DNA of 64,000 nt from Pontibacterium sp049603715 (GTDB lineage: Bacteria; Pseudomonadota; Gammaproteobacteria; Pseudomonadales; Balneatricaceae): the NCBI GenBank assembly GCA_049603715.1, contig JBMYSW010000006.1:1-64000 (forward strand), written 5' to 3'. Positions 27,368 through 34,577 of the stretch are shown one piece after another; positions within the stretch are counted from its first letter, which is position 1; every line of letters begins with the position of its first letter. The position numbers were made by a program, and so were the translations under genes. Under the pieces are notes generated by a model. It saw nothing but the letters and a program-made list of their open reading frames with translations. It was not told the origin of the DNA and did not search any database.

Positions 27368-28009
27368 ATGTTACGAGGTTTTCGTCGATTTGATAAAACA
27401 CAAGTGATCGCGCCTGATGCCGCGCTGCCGGGGCGCAATGAGGCTATTCCCACGGCCTCGACCCACGCGGTATTTGGCAACGAATTAAAGTGTCCTTTAG
27501 ATAATGGCTTGGCCGAGATTGTATTTGGCTTGGGTTGCTTTTGGGGTGCCGAGCGTAAGTTTTGGCAACAGCCGGGCGTCGTTTCCACTGCGGTGGGTTA
27601 TGGCGCGGGTTATACCCCCAATCCAACCTACGAAGAGGTTTGCAGCGGTCAGACAGGGCATAACGAGCTGGTTCGCGTAGTGTTTGATACATCAAAAACT
27701 GACCTGGCCGCCTTGTTAAAAGTATTTTGGGAGTCGCATAACCCAACACAGGGGATGCGCCAAGGCAATGATATAGGCACACAGTATCGGTCGGGTATTT
27801 ACTGCGCCGATGAGGCACAAGCAGAGCAGGCTAGAGCGTCATTAGAACAGTATCAGCGGGCACTCACAGCCGTAGGTTTAGGTGAAATAACCACCGAAAT
27901 ATTACCTCTCTCAGGCTTTTACTATGCCGAGGCTTATCATCAGCAATACCTTCACAAAAACCCGAACGGCTACTGTGGCCTTGGTGGTGTGGGTGTGGTG
28001 CTAATTTAG
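27368..28009 (+). CDS. msrA: Peptide methionine (S)-S-oxide reductase MsrA
   Basis: 213 residues, colinear with the long E. coli-type MsrA. Catalytic motif GLGCFWGAERKFW; substrate-site YTPNPTYEEVCSGQTGHNE and GTQYRSGIY; resolving cysteine in NPNGYCGLGG. It repairs methionine-S-sulfoxide using thioredoxin (trxB is at 45660 in this window). Several in-frame starts lie close together; ATG 27368 is about 8 bases from AAGAAGAGG and matches the E. coli N-terminus. Confidence 0.95.
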   Translation: MLRGFRRFDKTQVIAPDAALPGRNEAIPTASTHAVFGNELKCPLDNGLAEIVFGLGCFWGAERKFWQQPGVVSTAVGYGAGYTPNPTYEEVCSGQTGHNELVRVVFDTSKTDLAALLKVFWESHNPTQGMRQGNDIGTQYRSGIYCADEAQAEQARASLEQYQRALTAVGLGEITTEILPLSGFYYAEAYHQQYLHKNPNGYCGLGGVGVVLI

Positions 28010-28190
28010 GCTGTGCTAAATAAGTGTATTGCTCGTGCATTAATGTGGTGCTGTGTGTAAAAAATAAGCGGCTTCTTAGGGCGAATAGTGGTTAACGAGT
28101 GCGGTTTAATTAATCGCCTTTGGGATCATTAAACTGAAATTTTACTGTAACCTGCTGTTAATAAATGATTTTTAAACTATAAGCATAAGT

Positions 28191-28206
28191 TGGCACAAAG
28201 ACTGCT
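28191..28206 (+). promoter_or_regulatory. Sigma-54 (RpoN) promoter before the GGA-rich RNA
   Basis: TGGCAC at 28191-28196, five bases, then CTGCT at 28202-28206. The invariant GG (28192-28193) and GC (28204-28205) are exactly 10 bases apart, as in the -24/-12 consensus TGGCAC-N5-TTGCW; only one conserved position differs. It would put transcription start near A28217. The region 28010-28190 before it is AT-rich and non-coding, with room for an enhancer-binding protein site. Confidence 0.65.
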
Positions 28207-28216
28207 ATCTAATAGT

Positions 28217-28945
28217 AAAGTCTGAGTAATGCAGCTTTACCCCAAGGAGAGGAACCAAGGAAGAGTAATTTTCATCAAGGAGTGATGAATGATGGATTTA
28301 CACAGGGTGTGTAAATAATTGATAGCAAGGCGAGGCAGGAGCCCAGCTATAGGACAAATAGGAAATGCGGTGAGGAACGCCGTCTGAGGGAGCATTCAAG
28401 AAGCTTTTATCAAGGTAGATGTGTTTGGCTTTGGACAAAATAGAAAGCGCTTCTTGAAAGTTTTTGATGAACTAGATCTTAGAACGCTATGGAATGAGTC
28501 GCCAAGGAAGTGGCTCAAGGATGGTTGCGGGGTAAGGATGCAACACTAAGGATGGCAAAGAGGGAGCAAGGAGGATAGATTCAGCAAGGATGCTGTGAAG
28601 TTCAATAAAGATAAAAAGGTCAGTTTTTTGTCTTCGGTAGTCGTTTGGTATTTCCAAACAGCGTTGTATATAGAAAAGGCCGGAAAGGGATATGGAATCG
28701 TTCTTTTAAGCTGGTGATAGATTGCTCAAGGAGTTGAGCGTAAGTAGCGGTGACGCGAGGATGCGCATCACAAGGAGATGTAACAGAGGGATTTATCGAT
28801 ATTGCTTAATACTCCGAAGGATTGGAGGCTCAGTTTAAGATGACACTTAAGTGAGGTGAAATCAAGGATGAGACGAGAGGCGATATTTTGAAGCCAGTCT
28901 TGGTTAACTCAAAAAGCAGTGCTCATTGAGAGTACTGCTTTTTTT
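28217..28945 (+). ncRNA. Large GGA-rich RNA, candidate CsrB/RsmZ-type sponge of CsrA/RsmA
   Basis: About 730 bases without a coding frame carry roughly 30 GGA triplets on the plus strand, mostly as AAGGA or AGGA, while the reverse motif TCC is rare. Many are displayed in loops of perfect short hairpins: 28271-28289 (TTCATC loop AAGGAGT), 28501-28514 (GCCA/TGGC), 28524-28544, 28582-28595 (CAGC/GCTG), 28724-28739 (GCTCAA/TTGAGC), 28755-28766 and 28812-28827. GGA in a hairpin loop is the known binding site of CsrA/RsmA, and CsrB-like RNAs sequester that protein. Known members are roughly 100-450 nt, so this one is large; a GGA-free gap (28591-28681) may split it in two. A sigma-54-type promoter and a strong terminator bracket it. 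Function is inferred; csrA is not in the window. Confidence 0.7.
28911..28945 (+). terminator. Bidirectional terminator at the end of the GGA-rich RNA
   Basis: Stem AAAAAGCAGTGCTC / GAGAGTACTGCTTTTT (one mismatch) around ATT, ending T7. The A-run on the left makes it usable also for the gene arriving on the minus strand. Confidence 0.93.
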
Positions 28946-28983
28946 ACGTTGGCGGCTCGACGATATTTAAAGTCAGCGATAGG

Positions 28984-29547
28984 TTAGGCTGTGACTTCAG
29001 ATAGGTATTTAGCATCGATATTTTTTTGGCTGTAGGCCATGCCCATTACGCTGAGATATTCTAAGCGATCGGCTTTCATTAAGTCGATATTGGGAGTGCC
29101 TAGGCCATTACGTTCGTAAATTTCGGCTAAAAATGCCATGTAAGCTTCGCCTTCTGGCACAAGTAATAGGCTCGCAGCGCCTACATCTGGCTTTACTTGG
29201 CTTGCAAGTTCGTCTGGTAGGTTAACTTCTAACACGACGGGTTGCTCGCTGCTGCCTAAGCGAACACCACGAGACCTGACGGTTTGCTCTGCCCAGTAGT
29301 AGGCGACCTCTTTACTGGGTGTTAAAAATACGGGTTCTTTGGATTCAGAGTATTCATTGCCAATGGTGGCCATGGTTTGCTTGGTGGCTGCTTTCATGGC
29401 TTTGTCGCCAGAGCCAACCAGCCCTTGTTGCTTAATCGACTCAAGAAGTGCCGAAGATGTACCGTGATACCAAACGTTGCTGGTAACAAACCCTTGCTCA
29501 GTTAATGTCTGTGCTGCGTCTTGTAAAAAATCAGGTGTATTGGCCAT
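28984..29547 (-). CDS. Putative ADP-ribosyltransferase-fold protein
   Basis: 187 residues from the ATG at 29547. The N-terminal block NVWYHGTSSALLESIKQQGL and, 50 residues later, EPVFLTPSKEVAYYWAEQTV are the H-G-T-S and 'FLT-x-x-x-x-A-x-x-W/FA' blocks of the ART fold shared by RNA 2'-phosphotransferases, PARP-like enzymes and some toxins. A third block (VPEGEAYMAFLA) could supply the acidic catalytic residue. No signal peptide, no partner antitoxin next to it, no exact family name known to me. It sits end-to-end with the GGA-rich RNA and shares its terminator. Enzymatic activity is inference. Confidence 0.55.
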   Translation of the reverse strand: MANTPDFLQDAAQTLTEQGFVTSNVWYHGTSSALLESIKQQGLVGSGDKAMKAATKQTMATIGNEYSESKEPVFLTPSKEVAYYWAEQTVRSRGVRLGSSEQPVVLEVNLPDELASQVKPDVGAASLLLVPEGEAYMAFLAEIYERNGLGTPNIDLMKADRLEYLSVMGMAYSQKNIDAKYLSEVTA

Positions 29548-29652
29548 GGTTGGAATCACTTCGTTAGTTGTGGATTAAAGATACTAATCAATTTTAACCG
29601 AAATTTGCATGAGGTAGATGGGCGTTACGGTTAAAAAGCGAATGCATATAAA

Positions 29653-29697
29653 CAAAAAAGGCGGCTCCGTGGTATTAGTACAGGGGCCGCCTTTTGG
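29653..29697 (-). terminator. Terminator of the isocitrate lyase gene
   Basis: Stem AAAAGGCGGC / GCCGCCTTTT with a 20-base inner region; the minus-strand side ends CCTTTTTTG, about 60 bp after the aceA stop. Confidence 0.8.
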
Positions 29698-29757
29698 ATG
29701 TCGGTTCAATTAGCCGATGATTAACCGGCTAACTGACGCTCAGTAAGCAAATGTTGC

Positions 29758-31353
29758 TTAGTTGAACTGGTTAGACGTGTTTTTCGCGCCGCCAGCTTTA
29801 AGAGCGTTTTCACCTGCGTAGTATTCTTTGTGGTCGTCACCGATGTCTGAACCAGACATGTTTTGGTGTTTCACACATGCGATACCTTGACGGATTTCTT
29901 TACGTTGTACGCCAGCTACGTAGCCCAACATGCCTTCTTCACCGAAGTACTCTTTCGCTAGGTTGTCTACAGACAACGCAGTCGTGTGGTAAGTCGGTAG
30001 AGTGATCAAGTGGTGGAATACGTTCGCTTCACGTGAACAGTCTGCTTGGAAAGTACGTACACGAGCATCTGCTTCGTTAGATAGCTCAGAACCGTCGTAT
30101 TCAGCGCTCATTAGGTTAGCGCGGTCGTATGCAGACGTGTCTTTGCCTTCTTTTTCCCAAGCATCAAATGTTTGCTGACGGAAGTTTAGGGTCCAGTTGA
30201 ACGAAGGAGAGTTGTTGTAAACTAGCTTCGCATTTGGGTGTACTTTACGTACTTCGTCCATCATGTCTTTGATTTCGTGTACAGTTGGTACTGCAGTTTC
30301 GATCCAAAGTAGGTCAGCGCCAGCGTTGATTGCTTCGATACAGTCGAATACGCAACGCTCGTGGCCTGTGCCTGAACGGAACTGGTACAAACCAGAAGGT
30401 AGACGCTTAGGACGAACAAGCTTGCCGTCACGGTTGATTACAACGTCGCCTTGCTTCATTTCTGAAACGTCGATTTCTTCAACGTCTAGGAAAGAGTTGT
30501 AAACGTCGCCTTGGTCGCCTGGCTCACGTACTACAGCGATTTCCTTAGTTAGGCCAGCACCTTCAGAGTCGGTACGTGCAACGATGATACCGTTGTCGAT
30601 GCCTAGCTCTAGGAAAGCGTAACGCAATGCACGAAGCTTAGCGTGGAAGTCAGCGTGAGGAACGGTTACTTTACCGTCTTGGTGACCACATTGCTTCTCG
30701 TCAGCTACTTGGTTTTCGATTTGTAGTGCACAAGCACCCGCTTCGATCATTTGCTTAGCCATTAGGTAAGTCGCTTCAGCGTTACCAAAACCAGCGTCGA
30801 TGTCAGCAATGATAGGCACAACGTGAGTTTCGTGGTTGTCGATTTTAGCTTGTACTGCTGCTTCTGCTGCAGTGTCGCCTGCTTCACGTGCTGCGTCTAG
30901 TTCGCGGAAAAGGCCGCCTAGTTCACGAGCGTCTGCTTGGCGCAAGAAGGTGTAAAGCTCTTTAACAAGCGCTGCAACCGTAGTTTTTTCGTGCATTGAT
31001 TGGTCAGGTAGAGGACCAAACTCAGAACGTAGCGCTGCAACCATCCAACCAGAAAGGTAAAGGTATTTACGTTCAGTTGTACCAAAATGCTTTTTGATAG
31101 AGATTAGCTTTTGTTGGCCAACAAAACCGTGCCAGCAGCCTAGTGACTGAGTGTACTTGGTTTTGTCTTCGTCAAACGCAGCCATGTCAGCACGCATGAT
31201 GTCGGCTGTGTATTGAGCAATCTCAAGACCTGTTTTGAATTTGTTCTGAGCACGCATGCGGGCAGCAGATTCTGGGTTGATAGCGTCCCATGCTGAACCG
31301 TTCGCTGCGCGTACTGTTGAGATGCTGTCGATGTCTTTGGCTAGAGTTGACAT
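29758..31353 (-). CDS. aceA: Isocitrate lyase, long (about 530-residue) form
   Basis: 531 residues, the size of the Pseudomonas-type enzyme, not the 434-residue E. coli form. The catalytic cysteine is in DEKQCGHQDGK; Mg/glyoxylate-site blocks include PIIADIDAGFGNAEATY, IVARTDSEGAG and LVYNNSPSFNW. It cleaves isocitrate to glyoxylate and succinate, the entry to the glyoxylate shunt used for growth on acetate and fatty acids. No malate synthase gene is nearby. It is divergent from a LysR gene whose product is a probable regulator. Confidence 0.97.
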   Translation of the reverse strand: MSTLAKDIDSISTVRAANGSAWDAINPESAARMRAQNKFKTGLEIAQYTADIMRADMAAFDEDKTKYTQSLGCWHGFVGQQKLISIKKHFGTTERKYLYLSGWMVAALRSEFGPLPDQSMHEKTTVAALVKELYTFLRQADARELGGLFRELDAAREAGDTAAEAAVQAKIDNHETHVVPIIADIDAGFGNAEATYLMAKQMIEAGACALQIENQVADEKQCGHQDGKVTVPHADFHAKLRALRYAFLELGIDNGIIVARTDSEGAGLTKEIAVVREPGDQGDVYNSFLDVEEIDVSEMKQGDVVINRDGKLVRPKRLPSGLYQFRSGTGHERCVFDCIEAINAGADLLWIETAVPTVHEIKDMMDEVRKVHPNAKLVYNNSPSFNWTLNFRQQTFDAWEKEGKDTSAYDRANLMSAEYDGSELSNEADARVRTFQADCSREANVFHHLITLPTYHTTALSVDNLAKEYFGEEGMLGYVAGVQRKEIRQGIACVKHQNMSGSDIGDDHKEYYAGENALKAGGAKNTSNQFN

Positions 31354-31450
31354 TGTCTGTTCCTCGATATTGTCGTGTTGAGCGTATCTTTTTTGTTGTT
31401 CGGTTGGTTTACGCTTTCCATCATAGGAGCGGGTGCAGCATAAATGAAAT

Positions 31451-31474
31451 AAATGTCTATAATTATAGGTATTT
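31451..31474 (+). promoter_or_regulatory. Palindrome between aceA and the LysR gene (operator / overlapping promoters)
   Basis: CTATAATTATAG at 31457-31468 is a perfect 12-base palindrome, flanked by AAAT and ATTT to give a 24-base imperfect one. It contains TATAAT on both strands, so it may supply the -10 box of each divergent gene or be the LysR T-N11-A site, or both. It is 57 bp from the lysR start and about 100 bp from aceA. Confidence 0.5.
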
Positions 31475-31525
31475 CGTGGGTGAATGTTGTAGAATGGTAG
31501 TAGTCACATTTTTAGAGGGTTTAGC

Positions 31526-32473
31526 GTGAACATTGAGCATATCGACTTGAATTTGCTGGTTTATTTGGATGTTTTGTTACGCGAGCGCAATGTGACGCGA
31601 GCCGCTGGATACCTTGGTATTAGCCAGCCTGCGATGAGTAATGGATTGCGTCGATTGCGAGAAACCTTCAATGACCCCATCCTTGTGAGAACCACAGAGG
31701 GGATGCTGCCTACCGATCGTGCCTTGGCTATGCAGCCTATGTTGCGCCAAGCGCTTGCTACTATAGAACAAGGCGTTTTAGCGGCGAATGAATTTGAGCC
31801 AGCCTCAAGTGACCGCGTATTTCGGATTATGACCAGTGATTACGGTGAGGCGACGCTGTTTCCTCAGGTGCTTGACCGAGTAATGGAAGAAGCGCCAAAC
31901 GTGGTTTTAGATATTTTGACACCGAGTGATTTGGGGTATTTAGATGTGGAGCAAGGGCAGGTGGACTTAGTGATTAACCGCTTTGACTCGATGCCGCAGT
32001 CGTTCCACCAAATTACCTTATGGCGCGATACCTTCTCTTGCTTATTAAGTGTTGATCACCCCATTGCAGACAATTTTACGCTGCAAAACTATTTGGCTTC
32101 GCACCATGTGTGGGTAAACAAAACAGGTATGGGTTCAGGGGTAGGCCTAACCCCGCAAGATACTAAGCGCTTGGGTTGGGTGGACGCAGCCTTAAATAAG
32201 GTGGGCAAGCAGCGCCATATTACGGTGTTTACCCGTCATTATCAGTCGGCATCCTTGTTGGCGCAGCAAAAGAACCTTGTTGTAACTATTCCTACTAAAG
32301 CGGCATTGATGCAGCAGCATAACCCGATGCTTAAGGTTGTGGATCCGCCTTTTGAGATTCCTGCGTTCGACTTTAAGATGGCGTGGAGTCCATTGTTGCA
32401 GCATAACCGAGCACATCGTTGGTTACGTCGACTGATTGCAGAGACTGCACAAGGTCATGAGCATATGTGGTAA
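31526..32473 (+). CDS. LysR-family transcriptional regulator
   Basis: 315 residues. The winged helix-turn-helix occupies residues about 5-65 (HIDLNLLVYLDVLLRERNVT, then RAAGYLGISQPAMSNGLRRL). The periplasmic-binding-like effector domain follows (RIMTSDYGEATLFPQVLDRV). It starts at GTG 31526 with AGAGGG 7 bases upstream. Divergent placement next to isocitrate lyase suggests it controls aceA, possibly in response to a metabolite of acetate or fatty-acid use; the effector cannot be read from sequence. Confidence 0.92.
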   Translation: MNIEHIDLNLLVYLDVLLRERNVTRAAGYLGISQPAMSNGLRRLRETFNDPILVRTTEGMLPTDRALAMQPMLRQALATIEQGVLAANEFEPASSDRVFRIMTSDYGEATLFPQVLDRVMEEAPNVVLDILTPSDLGYLDVEQGQVDLVINRFDSMPQSFHQITLWRDTFSCLLSVDHPIADNFTLQNYLASHHVWVNKTGMGSGVGLTPQDTKRLGWVDAALNKVGKQRHITVFTRHYQSASLLAQQKNLVVTIPTKAALMQQHNPMLKVVDPPFEIPAFDFKMAWSPLLQHNRAHRWLRRLIAETAQGHEHMW

Positions 32474-32502
32474 ATCGGGCCTTACAGAAATAGCCTAGAT
32501 AT

Positions 32503-32543
32503 AAAAATGCCCGCACCTTTTAAAAAGTAGCGGGCATTTTTTT
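32503..32543 (+). terminator. Terminator of the LysR gene
   Basis: Stem AAAAATGCCCGC / GCGGGCATTTTT around a 13-base loop, with seven T residues. Confidence 0.9.
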
Positions 32544-32594
32544 GGCTGCTTGAAAGCGAGGCTTAGTTAAGGCGGGGCCTAGTTAAAGCGGTGT

Positions 32595-33746
32595 TTAGTT
32601 AGCACCTTCCTCAAAGTAGAGTGAGCCTTGGTTGTATAGTGTGGCTAACAACTCGGCTTGCTCTAATGTGGTTTCGCTAGCAAACACGCGCTCGTTACAC
32701 AGTGCCAATGCGAGCTCTTTAAGCTCGGGTGTTGAGCACTCAAAGGCTTGCCCGTCTACGAACAAAAAGAAATGCTCGCCCGCCTCACGGTAAGCAATGC
32801 GCGTACCTTCGTTGCGATTTAGGGTGTCGCCTTCACCAATGTACAGCTGGATATCGAGTGGGCCGAGGTCTTCCTCTGGGCTGTTATCGATATCCTCATA
32901 TTTTGGTTGCGTCATTTGTTGACCAAACCAGCGATCAAAGGTGTTTGGATCATTAAGGTACTGCTCAAAAATACCTTTAACAGTAATCATGCTTTGTTCG
33001 GTGATTTCAGCAGATGAGGCTTGTGGCGTTAGCTCTGGGTCCGCGTAGCGGTCTTCTTCGCAAAGCTTTTCGCTCAGAAAAGCGCTAAATTCGTCAAATA
33101 GCTCTTTGTGTGACGGTGCGCGAAAGCCTACCGAATAGGTAACACACTCGTCGTCGAGTGCGGTGCCGTTATGACCAAACTGTGGTGGAATGTAGAGCAA
33201 GTCGCCTGGGCCTAAGTCATAGCTTTCTTCGGTTTGCCAATCTTCCAGTATTTTTACCGGTAGATTCGGGCGAATAGGGCTTTGCTCGGTGTATTTTGGA
33301 CCAACTTCCCAGCGACGTTGACCAAAGGCTTGAATCAAAAACACATCGTAATGGTCAAAGTGTGGGCCCACACCGCCGCCTTGGGTGGCGTAGCTGATCA
33401 TCAGGTCATCGACGCGCCAGTTAGGCACAAAGTTAAATTGCTCTAAAAATAGCGATGCTTCAGGCGCCCAGTGATCAACGCCTTGTACTAACAATGTCCA
33501 AGGTACATCGTCTTGGGCAAAGTCATCTTCAGAGAAGGGGCCGTGTGCCAGTTGGTAGTCAGGGCTGGTTTCGCTGCCACGAATAATACGCGATTCGACG
33601 TCTTTTTCGCATGCGAGACCTGCGAGGTCGTTGGCGTCGATAGGCGGCGCGAAGTTGGCAAAGGCGTTACGGATGACGACTGGTTTTTTTTGCCAGTATT
33701 CAGCTAAAAACGTAGAAATAGGCATATCGCCAAGATGAGTCAGCAT
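32595..33746 (-). CDS. roxA: Ribosomal oxygenase RoxA (YcfD): L16 arginine hydroxylase
   Basis: 383 residues. A JmjC-type cupin with Fe(II) ligands in GVGPHFDHYDVFLIQ (H-x-D) and the distal His in YIPPQFGHNGTA; an HTH-like dimerisation and C-terminal region follow. The N-terminus (MPISTFLAEYWQKKPVVIRNAF) matches YcfD. The enzyme uses 2-oxoglutarate and oxygen to hydroxylate an arginine of ribosomal protein L16. It is 18 bp from trmJ on the same strand, so probably co-transcribed with it. Confidence 0.93.
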   Translation of the reverse strand: MLTHLGDMPISTFLAEYWQKKPVVIRNAFANFAPPIDANDLAGLACEKDVESRIIRGSETSPDYQLAHGPFSEDDFAQDDVPWTLLVQGVDHWAPEASLFLEQFNFVPNWRVDDLMISYATQGGGVGPHFDHYDVFLIQAFGQRRWEVGPKYTEQSPIRPNLPVKILEDWQTEESYDLGPGDLLYIPPQFGHNGTALDDECVTYSVGFRAPSHKELFDEFSAFLSEKLCEEDRYADPELTPQASSAEITEQSMITVKGIFEQYLNDPNTFDRWFGQQMTQPKYEDIDNSPEEDLGPLDIQLYIGEGDTLNRNEGTRIAYREAGEHFFLFVDGQAFECSTPELKELALALCNERVFASETTLEQAELLATLYNQGSLYFEEGAN

Positions 33747-33763
33747 GGGGTGCTTGTCCTCTG

Positions 33764-34501
33764 TTATTTTTTATCTAGGCTGTCGTCGACGGATGAAAGA
33801 ATGCCACGCAGCATGTTCAGTTCGGTTTTTTCGGGGCGAGAGCGATTAAAGTAACGCTGTAACTTATCGAGCACTTTACCCTCGTGTTTTTCGATAATAA
33901 AGCCTGTCTTGCGCAGTACTTGCTCTAAGTGCTCGTAAAACAACCAAAGCTCTTTTTGGCGCGGGTAGGGCGCATCTGCGGCTGTGCTCTTCGGTGTTGC
34001 TTGAGTTGCTGCTTGAGCGGCCATCCAGACTTCATAACACAATACTTGCACCGCTTGTGCGACGTTCATAACGGGATAGTCTGGGTTGGCATTAATGTAT
34101 ACATGATAGTTACATTGTTTCAGCTCGCTGTTGTGTAGCCCCATGGTTTCGCGGCCAAACACAATGGCAACTTTCGCGTTGTTTTTACAGTGGCTAACGG
34201 TGAGTTCGCCAGCTTCGCGCGCGTCAATAAGCGGTAAATCGAAGGTGCGTGTGCGAGCACTGGTGCCAATGACCAGCTCACAGTCGGCAATGGCCTCTTC
34301 AAGGGTGCTTACGCGTGTGGCGTTTTCGTAGACATCTTTTGCGCCAGCGGCTCTGGGGAGAGCTTCTTGCTCTGGGTCGTCACACGGGTCCACCAGCCAA
34401 AGGTCGCTAAGGCCCATGTTTTTCATGGCACGAGCGGTGGCGCCTAGGTTACCGGGATGAAAGGTGTTGATGAGTACAATACGAACGTTATCTAACATCA
34501 T
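33764..34501 (-). CDS. trmJ: tRNA (Cm32/Um32) methyltransferase TrmJ
   Basis: 245 residues of the SPOUT (trefoil-knot) class. N-terminal VRIVLINTFHPGNLGATARA and MKNMGLSDLWLVDP; SAM-knot block VAIVFGRETMGLHNSEL and YPVMNVAQAVQVL; helical C-terminal extension as in TrmJ. It adds 2'-O-methyl groups to position 32 of several tRNAs. Two consecutive ATG codons can serve as start. In many gammaproteobacteria trmJ sits before iscR; here it lies between roxA and purB. Confidence 0.9.
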   Translation of the reverse strand: MMLDNVRIVLINTFHPGNLGATARAMKNMGLSDLWLVDPCDDPEQEALPRAAGAKDVYENATRVSTLEEAIADCELVIGTSARTRTFDLPLIDAREAGELTVSHCKNNAKVAIVFGRETMGLHNSELKQCNYHVYINANPDYPVMNVAQAVQVLCYEVWMAAQAATQATPKSTAADAPYPRQKELWLFYEHLEQVLRKTGFIIEKHEGKVLDKLQRYFNRSRPEKTELNMLRGILSSVDDSLDKK

Positions 34502-34526
34502 GGGTATTTAATCTAGGTTAAGACGT

Positions 34527-34553
34527 TAAAAAGGCCGCATAAAGCGGCCTTTA
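34527..34553 (-). terminator. Terminator of purB
   Basis: Perfect stem TAAAGGCCGC / GCGGCCTTTTT around TTTAT on the minus strand, with a short T-run. Confidence 0.88.
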
Positions 34554-34577
34554 TCGATCTGCGGCTAAGGAGTGAAC

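Noticed and set aside
28217..28945. Alternative reading of the GGA-rich region as a CRISPR array, a CrcZ-type RNA or a decayed gene
   Set aside because: Repeats are short and irregularly spaced (no CRISPR); the A-rich Hfq/Crc motif AANAANAA is not dominant; no coding remnant in any frame.
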